The notes under the pieces were generated by a model. That model was given only the letters and a program-made list of their open reading frames with translations. It was not told where the DNA came from and did no database searches. The translations under genes were made by a program, and so were the position numbers. From the NCBI GenBank assembly GCA_040754375.1, contig JBFMCT010000009.1:26560-90559 (forward strand): a DNA stretch of 64,000 bases, written 5' to 3'. This document shows, piece after piece, positions 19,201 to 25,468 of this stretch (positions are counted from its first letter, which is position 1; each line of letters opens with the position of its first letter). The DNA comes from Actinomycetota bacterium (lineage in GTDB: Bacteria > Actinomycetota > Acidimicrobiia > Acidimicrobiales > AC-14).

Positions 19201-19493
19201 AGGCCGAGCGTAACAACGACCCTGGCCGCCGGGAGTGGGCCGAGGCCGAACGCCACGCCGTCCTCGACGAACTCGAGGTGGCCACCGGTCTCGGCGGCCG
19301 TCCCCGCCCGTTCTCCAACCATCCCGCCGAGCGGGCCCGCAAGGCGGTGGCCGGACGGGTCCGCGACGCGATCGCCAAGCTGCACCTCGTCCACCCCGAG
19401 CTGGCCGCTCACCTCGACAGCCACATCGTCACCGGCACCTACTGCCGCTACCGGCCCGGCGACGTGCACTGGGACGTGGACGCGGGGCCCTAG
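16296..19493 (+). CDS. Large AAA/STAND-type regulatory ATPase
   Basis: A 1065-aa cytoplasmic protein like the MalT/LuxR-type predicted ATPases of actinobacteria. The N-terminal ATPase has LFGRDRPLGLL, Walker A GEAGVGKTT (about residues 37-45) and Walker B VVVVLDDLQWAD, then a winged-helix region with PFFVREVARL. The middle 500 residues are Ala/Leu-rich TPR-like helical repeats. The C-terminus lacks a LuxR HTH; it carries a conserved module (SFEGRDATLAHSKGLADIARLL, later RKAVAGRVRDAIAKL and TGTYCRYRPGD) found in many actinobacterial ATPases of this kind. A 15-bp direct repeat sits in the gene at 17085-17138. The ATG at 16296 follows a GTG one codon before it. Confidence 0.82.
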   Translation: MSGPPEPHLFGRDRPLGLLRGQLGRLVAGGSATIFVAGEAGVGKTTLVRAAVAEAADAGARVAWGTCVDVDGAPGYWPWSQALGGLVRLVGDEASLRAAGEDVAVLAHVVRSFGPHPRTEPTGRDRLVLMDAVGRFVGALATEAPVVVVLDDLQWADESSLDLLDFLVRSPSAGPVGVIGAYRQGELAGPVRARVSQLVGRAEHISVQGLDAAASARLVEAVTGRPVSRAAAAAIHRRTGGHPFFVREVARLMPTLDLDRTAEDGTAADGTAADGTAADGTGPVPAAVRDAIERRLAMLDEGAREVLAALAVLAGPMVVDVVAAALGMSQAAVEAAAAAAVEAGVLTGGAGREAFVHDLWRETVAAGLAPEKRAALHLALAPALERRRQRGAEVAAADLARHFTAAVGLDGPDRAVHWTLVASATDMAALAFAEAAGHVQRLRHALAAAALDIDHERLVDLLVVEADALARAGSTEAARELLGRASAMATSSAGPDRVAAVALATARLGARFASRRDEVIRPLERALAAVEGAHDVWEARVAAALARELAHSVPEDRPRAGPLSERALVLGRRSGDDATRRACLLARHDVLWAPGTGPEREAIARELAALALSAGDHDGHAEALLLLANALLEQGSSAFEAPLVECLTMLAARGQPRQRYTVVTRQACLALCRGPLEDADDLIEEAAALGARIREPDTANVRMSQRLELVRARGRPAELLAFAAEAVGHWTGAPVHAHGVAAGFSARAGDLGAARHHLAAVADLGTWRADRSYLRSVFVRELAWAAIAVDDRSLAADLLEDLVPLGPSCGVNGAVVAFAGSHAHTAGLLAAALGRSGQARDLLDQAARTYDRLGARIWAAELARHPLVGGPVTAGSGTARGAAGMDGRAVMSRRGGVWHVSFEGRDATLAHSKGLADIARLLSGHGQEVHVLDLVGSADRSGPAGDVVDRRGIDAYRRRLADISAEIDEAERNNDPGRREWAEAERHAVLDELEVATGLGGRPRPFSNHPAERARKAVAGRVRDAIAKLHLVHPELAAHLDSHIVTGTYCRYRPGDVHWDVDAGP
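17085..17138 (+). repeat. In-frame 15-bp tandem repeat (about 3.6 copies)
   Basis: The unit GACGGCACCGCCGCG is repeated three times with C/T variants, plus a partial fourth copy. It encodes DGTAA repeats in the linker that follows the ATPase module. Being a multiple of three, it can expand without a frameshift. Confidence 0.85.
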
Positions 19494-19525
19494 GCCCGTG
19501 GTCCCCGACCCGGAGAAGTGGCGTT

Positions 19526-19622
<97 letters not shown>

Positions 19623-19793
19623 AGAAGACCGGTGTCAGAGCAGAGGCGCGCGTCAGCGTCCAACTTCGGCCGGCCATCGCCCTCAAGGTGGTCGAGGGCG
19701 CCGGTTTCCGGGTCACCCAGCGCAACGCCCGGCTGCGGGCACCGGCGTCGTGATGAGCCTGGTGGCCCCGGCCGATCGGGGCTGCTTGTGGTC

Positions 19794-19820
19794 TGTACAT
19801 CGGTGTACAGAGGCGTACAC
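19794..19820. promoter_or_regulatory. Repeated TGTACA motifs upstream of the antitoxin gene (candidate autoregulatory operator)
   Basis: Two TGTACA palindromes (19794-19799, 19804-19809) and a related GTACAC (19815-19820) are spaced about one helical turn apart, ending 6 bp before the antitoxin start. Phd/YefM antitoxins normally repress their own operon from short palindromes in this position. Confidence 0.55.
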
Positions 19821-19826
19821 TGAGCC

Positions 19827-20120
19827 ATGGCAAAGGTGATGACCGTAAGCGAGGCCCGGGCGGCCCTTCCGGAGATCCTCGACCGCGTCGAGGCCGGGGA
19901 GGAAGTGACGATCACGCGCCACGGCAAGGCGGCTGCCGTGGTCGTCAGGCCAGAGGCGCTGCGTACCCGGCGGGCTGACGCTGCGTTCGCTGTGGCGGAA
20001 CGACTGAACGAGAGGCTCGTCGAGGGTCGCGCTCGCCCGCTCGATGCCACGCCCGGGATCAGCGAGGAGCGGGCCGAGGAGCTCATTGCCGAGGTTCGAG
20101 CGTCGCGTTCTCGCCGGTAG
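19827..20120 (+). CDS. Phd/YefM-family antitoxin
   Basis: A 97-aa DNA-binding antitoxin. The N-terminal 50 residues match the Phd/YefM fold (VSEARAALPEILDRVEAGEEVTI, then RHGKAAAVVV). The C-terminal half, beyond residue 60, is charged and probably wraps the toxin. ATG start, 12 bp upstream of the PIN-domain gene, with TGTACA repeats before it. It should neutralise the toxin and repress the operon. Confidence 0.88.
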   Translation: MAKVMTVSEARAALPEILDRVEAGEEVTITRHGKAAAVVVRPEALRTRRADAAFAVAERLNERLVEGRARPLDATPGISEERAEELIAEVRASRSRR

Positions 20121-20132
20121 GCCCATCGCCCG

Positions 20133-20555
20133 GTGGACGCCTTCGATGCCGACGTCCTGATCTACGCGGCCGTCGACGGGCATCCCCTTGGTCGCCGCGT
20201 AAGGGCTCTGTTCCCCAGCGCCCCTATGGAGCCATCGGACGCCTTCGCAGGGATCGGCTCGGTTCTCCTTCTTCCGGAGCTCCTGGCGAAGCCAACACGC
20301 CTCGCCGCCGTCGACGGACTGTCGAAGCTGGAGGCCCTGCTCGGCCGCCTCGACCTGTTGCCGCTCGACCGGGCCACGGCGGGCCTGGCGTCGGCCCTTG
20401 GGACCTCGTACCGGCTCGGCGCGGCCGACGCGGTGCACCTCGCGACCGCCGTGGCGGGTGGCGCCGACCGCTTCATTACCAACAACCACTCGGACTTTCC
20501 GACCTCGATTGCCGAGGTCGCGGTCGTGTACCCAGGCTCGCTTCCCGAAGCGTGA
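20133..20555 (+). CDS. PIN-domain toxin (VapC-like)
   Basis: A 140-aa predicted endoribonuclease. The PIN acidic residues are present: Asp in FDADVLIYA at the N-terminus, Glu in LLPELLAK, Asp in GAADAVHLATA, and a final Asp in the ITNNHSDF region. The partner is the Phd-type antitoxin just upstream, a less usual pairing than VapB. GTG start at 20133. The target RNA is unknown. The 215 bp between this gene and the tRNA gene has no recognisable gene. Confidence 0.85.
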   Translation: MDAFDADVLIYAAVDGHPLGRRVRALFPSAPMEPSDAFAGIGSVLLLPELLAKPTRLAAVDGLSKLEALLGRLDLLPLDRATAGLASALGTSYRLGAADAVHLATAVAGGADRFITNNHSDFPTSIAEVAVVYPGSLPEA

Positions 20556-20770
20556 AGTCCGGGGGTGTCGCCCGGCAACTGAGGGCGATCGACAATCCAG
20601 TTATGAACGCGACGGGCAACGCCGAGCGTACAGGCAGCAGCGAGAGCGGAGAGGATGCCCAGACAGGCGGCTATCGCGCGCCTGTGAACGCGACGGTTTG
20701 CCCGGTCGGAGGCCGCCGCGGCGTCAGGCGTTCATGAGTGCTATTCGGCCCGGACCAGCCCGTTTACCTG

Positions 20771-20845
20771 TCGGGGAGGGGGGATTTGAACCCCCGGCCT
20801 CAGCGTCCCGAACGCTGCGCGCTAACCAAGCTGCGCCACTCCCCG
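20771..20845 (-). tRNA. tRNA-Pro (anticodon CGG)
   Basis: On the minus strand the sequence folds as a tRNA: acceptor 5' CGGGGAG pairs with CTCCCCG plus discriminator A. The D arm contains GGCGCAGCTTGGTTAGCGC. The anticodon stem CAGCG/CGCTG has loop TTCGGGA, giving anticodon CGG. The T arm is GGGGG-TTCAAAT-CCCCC. CCA is not encoded. 75 nt. Confidence 0.95.
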
Positions 20846-20857
20846 GCGATGGTGATG

Positions 20858-21280
20858 CTACCGGGCCGGGAGGGCCACGGTTACGGGCCGATAGGCCTCG
20901 TCCTCGTAGGTGCCGCCGGCCAGGAGGGCCTCTACGGCCCGGGCCAGACGGAACGGGTCGAGGGGCTTCACCACGAAGCCCTCGGCCTCGGAGCGGCGGG
21001 CCAGGAAAACGTCGGCCCGGCGGTCGAGCAGCATGAGCACCGGGACGTGGGGGAGCCGGTCGGCCCCCTCCTCCAGGCGCAGGTCCAAGGTGGTGGCCAT
21101 GCCGCCCATCTTGCCGATCTGCAGGTCGCAGATCAGAAGGTCAGGGGCCTGGCGGTCGACTTCGGCCCGCACGTGGGCGCCCCGGGTGACCTCCCGCACC
21201 TCCGTGCCCGGACCGTCGAGGACGGCTCGCAGCTCGGCCCGTACCGAGGCGGAGTCGCTCGCTATCAGCACGTCGGGCAC
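20858..21280 (-). CDS. Stand-alone response-regulator receiver protein
   Basis: A 140-aa CheY-like protein without an output domain. It starts PDVLIASDSASVR, has the phospho-acceptor Asp in DLLICDLQIGKMGG, and the conserved Lys in VVKPLDPFRLARAVEALL. The DD acidic pair near the N-terminus is reduced to a single Asp (ASDS), so phosphorylation may be weak. GTG start at 21280, chosen because it begins the first strand. Divergent from a STAS-domain gene, which could share a partner-switching pathway, but no kinase is nearby. Confidence 0.78.
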   Translation of the reverse strand: MPDVLIASDSASVRAELRAVLDGPGTEVREVTRGAHVRAEVDRQAPDLLICDLQIGKMGGMATTLDLRLEEGADRLPHVPVLMLLDRRADVFLARRSEAEGFVVKPLDPFRLARAVEALLAGGTYEDEAYRPVTVALPAR

Positions 21281-21353
21281 GCCCCCGAGCGTAGCGGGCG
21301 AGCGGGTTGGGTAGCATCCGAGTTCGTCCGGGTCCCTGAGCGGGGAGAAGTAG

Positions 21354-21707
21354 TTGCTCCACATCCAGCTCGAGGAGCGTGACGGGTACACGATCTGCCG
21401 CCCGGTTGGTGAGCTCGACGCCTACACGGTCGGGCAGTTCCGGGAGTCCCTGGCGGAGCTGGCGACCCGTCCCAAGCTCCTCATCGACATGTCCGAGGTG
21501 CCGTTCGTCGACTCGGCTGGCCTCGGCGCGCTGATCGGGGGCATCCGCCGCTCTCGGGAGGTGGGCGGCGACGTGGCCGTATGCTGCAACCGGCCGACCC
21601 TGGTGCGCCTCCTGCACACGACCGGGTTCGATCGCATCGTGACCGTGGCCGACACCATCGAGGAGGCGGCCCGCTCCCTCGACGGCGGCGGCGAACCCGC
21701 GCTCTAG
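21354..21707 (+). CDS. STAS-domain anti-sigma-factor antagonist
   Basis: A 117-aa SpoIIAA/RsbV-like protein. It contains GELDAYTVGQFRESLAEL and the signature LLIDMSEVPFVDSAGLGALIGG, where the Ser in DSAGLG is the site usually phosphorylated by an anti-sigma kinase. The role is partner switching: the unphosphorylated form binds the anti-sigma factor and frees sigma. No anti-sigma kinase or sigma gene is in the window. The start is a TTG at 21354. Its last 4 nt overlap the convergent ArsA-like gene. Confidence 0.88.
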   Translation: MLHIQLEERDGYTICRPVGELDAYTVGQFRESLAELATRPKLLIDMSEVPFVDSAGLGALIGGIRRSREVGGDVAVCCNRPTLVRLLHTTGFDRIVTVADTIEEAARSLDGGGEPAL

Positions 21708-22819
21708 CCCCCTCCTCCGACGAAGCGGCCGACGGCGGCCAAGCCGTCGATGTCGTGTACGTCGGTGCCCAGCAGCGGCACCCGCACGACCGGTCCGGGT
21801 TCGACCCGCCGCACCAGTCCTGCGATCTCGGCCTCCTCGGCGTCGGCCAAGGTGTGCAGGTCGGCCAGGTTGGCCCACAGCGCCCCCAGGGGCGTACCCG
21901 CCAGCGAGCGGGCCCGTTCGCGGTCGGCCTCGGGCGTCCACGTCTCTCCGAACCGGGGCTGCATGCGGTTGATCACCAGCCCTTGGACGGGGATATCGGC
22001 CTCGGCCAGCTTGTCGGCGAAGTACTCGGCCTCCGAGGCTGCGTCCCGCCGGGGAGAGGCCACCACCACGAAGGCGGTCGTGGGGTCGGTCATCAGGTCG
22101 AGCACGCCCTGGGCACGGTCGCGGAACCCGTCCTCCATCCCCTCGAAGGCCTGGAAGAAGGCGATGGCGTCGCTCACCACCTGGCCGCCGACGGTCTTGG
22201 AGACGGTGCGCAGGAAGGTCTGGGCGGCGGCGTTGACCGCTTTGATCCCCACCCGGGTCGGCAGCATGAGGAGCCGGAAGATCCGGTTGTCGAGGAACCG
22301 GGTCAGCCGCCGGGGGGCGTCGACGAAGTCGAGGGCGTTGCGCGTCGGGGGGGTGTCGACCACGATCAGGTCGTAGCCGCCCTCGGCGTAGAGCTCGTAG
22401 AGGGTCTCCATGGCCATGTACTCCTGGGTGCCCGACAGCGCCCCGGCGATGTTGCGGTAGAAGCGGTTGGCCAGGATGGCCTCGGCCTGGCCGGGATGGG
22501 GGGCGTACTTGCGCACAAGGGCGTCGAAGGTGCTCTTGGGGTCGAGCATGAGCGCCCACAGCTCCCCGGGCCACGGGCCCTCGACCCGGTGCGGGGTGTC
22601 GGGCAAGGAGTCCATGCCCAGGGCGTCGGACAGCCGCCGGGCGGGGTCGACGGTCACCACGATGGAGCGCCGGCCGTCGGCTGCCCCCTGGACGGCCAGG
22701 GCGGCCGAGATCGTCGTCTTGCCCACGCCGCCCGGCCCGCAGCACACGACCACCGCCGACTGGGCCACCAGCTCAGCCAGCGTCCCCGCCCCCGCCGGGA
22801 CCTCGTCGGTGGGGGTCAC
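21704..22819 (-). CDS. ArsA-family anion-transporting ATPase homologue (second of pair)
   Basis: A 371-aa P-loop ATPase. Walker A with the signature Lys is CGPGGVGKTTISAALA near residue 28; the switch regions are VTVDPARRLSDALG and YDLIVVDTPPTRNALDFVDAP. It lacks the Cys-based metalloid site of true ArsA, so arsenite transport is not implied. In Streptomyces a comparable pair of ArsA-like genes lies beside a WhiB-like gene, as here. The start overlaps the stop of the upstream ArsA-like gene (ATGA), so they are translationally coupled and probably form a heterodimer. The cargo is unknown. Confidence 0.85.
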   Translation of the reverse strand: MTPTDEVPAGAGTLAELVAQSAVVVCCGPGGVGKTTISAALAVQGAADGRRSIVVTVDPARRLSDALGMDSLPDTPHRVEGPWPGELWALMLDPKSTFDALVRKYAPHPGQAEAILANRFYRNIAGALSGTQEYMAMETLYELYAEGGYDLIVVDTPPTRNALDFVDAPRRLTRFLDNRIFRLLMLPTRVGIKAVNAAAQTFLRTVSKTVGGQVVSDAIAFFQAFEGMEDGFRDRAQGVLDLMTDPTTAFVVVASPRRDAASEAEYFADKLAEADIPVQGLVINRMQPRFGETWTPEADRERARSLAGTPLGALWANLADLHTLADAEEAEIAGLVRRVEPGPVVRVPLLGTDVHDIDGLAAVGRFVGGGG

Positions 22820-23769
22820 AGCCCCGACACCGACGCTTCCAGGGCCCGGGCCAGCACGGCCAGGTCGGTGGGGCCGACTTCGGAGGTGAACAGGGCGGGG
22901 AGCCGCAGCTGGGGGAGGGGGAGGGCCGAGGCCAGGCGGTCCACTTGCTCGGCCTGCAGGGCCTGGCGGGCCGAGCGGAAGCGGGCCGCCTGCCGTAGGG
23001 CCTCGGCCTCCCCGGGCCGCAGCCCCACGCCAGCCTCGGCGGCCGCCTGCTCGGGGTCGACGTCGAGGCCCTCCAGCACCGGGTAGAGCCCGTTGACGAC
23101 CACCGGGCCGAGGTCGATGCCGACCTTGTCCTCCAGCGTGAACGCCGTCTCGACCACCTCGTTCACCGGCGTCTCCTCGGGCAGGGTCACCAGCAGCACC
23201 CGGCAGCGGGCCGGGTCGGTGAGCATGGTGAGCACGTCCTCGGCCTGCTGGCGGATGGGCCCGACCGAGACCGTGTCGAGCAGCGACCGGGCGCTCAACA
23301 GGAAGGTGACGGCGTGGCCCGCGGCCGGGGCGTCGAGCACGATCAGGTCGGCGGCTTTGCGCAGCTCCAGCTGCTTGACCTTGCCCAGCAGCAGGATGTC
23401 CTTGATGCCGGGGGCGGCCGTGGCCACGACGTCGATGGTCCCTGACCTGGTCAGACGCTTGGAGATGCGGGTCAGGCCGTGCTCGTCGAGGTACTCCAGC
23501 AGGGCCTCGTCGGGGGTCAGGGTGCGGGCCCGGACCCCGGGCGCCAGCACTTGGTCGCCGTAGGCCAGGGGGTCGGCCCCGAAGGCCGCGGCCAGCCCGT
23601 GCTTGCCCTCGATCTCGACCACGAGGGTCGACAATCCGAGCCCGGACGCCATGGTGGCGAGGGCCGCGGAGACTGTCGTTTTGCCGACGCCGCCCTTCCC
23701 GGCCACGATGACTACCCGGGTTTGGGCGCAGAACTCACGAGGATCCAACCATCCCCCTGCACACTTCAC
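22816..23769 (-). CDS. ArsA-family anion-transporting ATPase homologue (first of pair)
   Basis: A 317-aa P-loop ATPase with Walker A VAGKGGVGKTTVSAALA near residue 21, EIEGKHGLAAAFG, LIVLDAPAAGHAVTFL (switch II) and a C-terminal helical region. It is diverged from its downstream paralogue (21704-22819) and equally lacks metal-binding Cys pairs. The outermost start is a GTG at 23769; a TTG at 23748 preceded by GGGGGA is an attractive alternative, giving a protein that starts DPREF. The GTG lies only 11 bp from the divergent NfeD-like start, so the promoters must overlap coding DNA or one start is wrong. Confidence 0.83.
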   Translation of the reverse strand: MKCAGGWLDPREFCAQTRVVIVAGKGGVGKTTVSAALATMASGLGLSTLVVEIEGKHGLAAAFGADPLAYGDQVLAPGVRARTLTPDEALLEYLDEHGLTRISKRLTRSGTIDVVATAAPGIKDILLLGKVKQLELRKAADLIVLDAPAAGHAVTFLLSARSLLDTVSVGPIRQQAEDVLTMLTDPARCRVLLVTLPEETPVNEVVETAFTLEDKVGIDLGPVVVNGLYPVLEGLDVDPEQAAAEAGVGLRPGEAEALRQAARFRSARQALQAEQVDRLASALPLPQLRLPALFTSEVGPTDLAVLARALEASVSGL

Positions 23770-23780
23770 GCAAGAGCGTA

Positions 23781-25067
23781 GTGATCATCGCTCTCCTTCT
23801 CGGCATGGTCCTGGCCATGCCGGGCGCCGCCGCGCAGTCGACGACGACGCCGGCCGGGGCCCCCGCCACCGACCTACCGGCCGGTCCGCCCCCCCCGCCG
23901 GTGGACGTGATCCAGGTGTCGGGCCGCATCGACGGCATCGTCGCCGACTTCATCGAGCGGTCGGTGGAGTCCTCGGCCCGCGACGGCAGCCAGGCCCTGG
24001 TCATCCAGCTCGACACCCCCGGGAGCGTGCTGTCGGACGGTCGGATGGACCGGCTGCTGGAGCGGTTGCGGGCCAGCGCCGTCCCGGTCATGGTGTGGGT
24101 CGGCCCCAGCGGGTCACGGGCCTACGGCCAGCCGGTGAGGCTGCTGCGGGTGGCGGCCGTCTCGGGGATGGCCAACGGGGCCGACATCGGGCGCCTGCGG
24201 GGGGACTGCCCCGAGTGCCCGCCCGGGGACCCGCTGCTCGACCGCAGCCGCCTGTCGGCTTCGGGGGCCTCGAGCCGCCAGGCGGTCGACGTGGTCACTC
24301 CCACCCTCGGGGACTTCATCGTCGAGCTCCACGGCCGGGAGATCGCCGGGCGGACGCTGGAGACGGCCCGGGTGGTCGAGCGGGGCGACCAGCCCCGGCG
24401 CGAGCCCATCGCCCAGGTCCGCTTCGCCAAGCTCGACCTGGTGGAGCGGGTGCTGCACGCCACGTCGAACCCCTCGGTGGCCCTGCTCCTGCTCGTCCTG
24501 GGCCTGCTGCTGATCCTCTTCGAGTTCTACTCCGTGGGGGTTGGCCTGGCCGGGCTGACGGGCGCGGCCTGCGTGGTCATGAGCGCCTACGGCCTAGGGG
24601 CCCTGGGGGCCACACCTCTCGGCCTGGCCCTGGTGGCCATCGGCGTGTTCGGTTTCGCCGTCGACGTGCAGGCGGGCGCGCCCCGGGTGTGGACGGCCAT
24701 CGGTACCGTCAGCCTCCTGGCTGGTTCCTGGTGGATCTTCCCCGCGGACCGGCGGGTGCCCGTGCTGGCCCTGATCGCCATCGTCGCGGGCACCGTTTTG
24801 TTCGCCGTGCGGGGGATGGCCTCGATGGTCCGCTCCCGCTTCTCGACGCCCACCATCGGGCGGGAATCGATGATCGGCGAGGCGGCGGTGGCCACGACGG
24901 CCATCAACCCCGAAGGCATGGTCGGGCTCCGGGGGGCCTTGTGGCGGGCCAGGGTAAGCCGGGTTACCCCCATCGAGCCCGGGGACCGGGTCAAGGTGGT
25001 CGCCATTGACGGTCTCGTGCTCGAGGTTGCCCCCGACGAGCGCCCCCCGGAGCCGACCGCTACGTAG
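23781..25067 (+). CDS. NfeD-family membrane protein with degenerate ClpP-class protease domain
   Basis: A 428-aa exported/membrane protein. A signal segment (residues 1-19) is followed by a ClpP-class domain (about 40-215), 4-5 membrane segments (about 230-345) and a C-terminal soluble OB-fold (RESMIGEAAVATTAINPEGMVGLRG, then IEPGDRVKVVAIDGLVLEV). NfeD proteases normally have a catalytic Ser in A-x-S-A-G; here the segment is GSRAYGQPVRL, with no Ser at that place. The region that should hold the catalytic Lys is shortened and atypical. It is therefore probably not a protease and may act as a membrane-organising partner of flotillin/stomatin proteins. GTG start. Confidence 0.82.
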   Translation: MIIALLLGMVLAMPGAAAQSTTTPAGAPATDLPAGPPPPPVDVIQVSGRIDGIVADFIERSVESSARDGSQALVIQLDTPGSVLSDGRMDRLLERLRASAVPVMVWVGPSGSRAYGQPVRLLRVAAVSGMANGADIGRLRGDCPECPPGDPLLDRSRLSASGASSRQAVDVVTPTLGDFIVELHGREIAGRTLETARVVERGDQPRREPIAQVRFAKLDLVERVLHATSNPSVALLLLVLGLLLILFEFYSVGVGLAGLTGAACVVMSAYGLGALGATPLGLALVAIGVFGFAVDVQAGAPRVWTAIGTVSLLAGSWWIFPADRRVPVLALIAIVAGTVLFAVRGMASMVRSRFSTPTIGRESMIGEAAVATTAINPEGMVGLRGALWRARVSRVTPIEPGDRVKVVAIDGLVLEVAPDERPPEPTAT

Positions 25068-25186
25068 GGCGTTGAAGCATCCGCGAGCGGTGACGCCCGC
25101 ACCTACCTGCGGCGATGCCCAAAAAGAACCCCTTGTAGAGGGCCGTTCACGGCGGTAACTTTCCTTGACCGGACCGAGGGGGCCAG

Positions 25187-25453
25187 TTGAGAAGCCAGAG
25201 GGCCGAAGAGCTATGGCAAGAGCGCGCCGCTTGTAAAGGGCCGCAGGCCGAAGTCTTCTTCCCACCGCCGCATCTTGAGCGAAAGGACGAGCGGGAGCTG
25301 CGGGAGCGGCGCGCCAAGGCGATCTGCGCCACGTGCCCGGTCCGCCGTCCCTGCCTCGACTACGCGCTCCGTATCCGCGAGCCGCACGGCATCTGGGGCG
25401 GTCTCAACGAGCTCGAGCGCAAGCAGCTCATCCCCGCTCGCCCGGCGGGCTGA
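25187..25453 (+). CDS. WhiB-family iron-sulfur transcription factor (WblA-like)
   Basis: An 88-aa regulator. The four [4Fe-4S] Cys are present: one in ERAACKG (about residue 16), then CATCPVRRPC (about 47, 50, 56). The G-I-W-G-G turn and a basic C-terminus (ERKQLIPAR) contact sigma factor and DNA. WhiB proteins are specific to actinobacteria and their phages. A TTG start at 25187 is supported by a GAGGGGG ribosome-binding site. Its closeness to the ArsA-like pair matches the wblA neighbourhood of Streptomyces. The 119 bp upstream should contain its promoter, but I cannot define boxes. Confidence 0.92.
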   Translation: MRSQRAEELWQERAACKGPQAEVFFPPPHLERKDERELRERRAKAICATCPVRRPCLDYALRIREPHGIWGGLNELERKQLIPARPAG

Positions 25454-25468
25454 GCTTCCCACCTCCGC

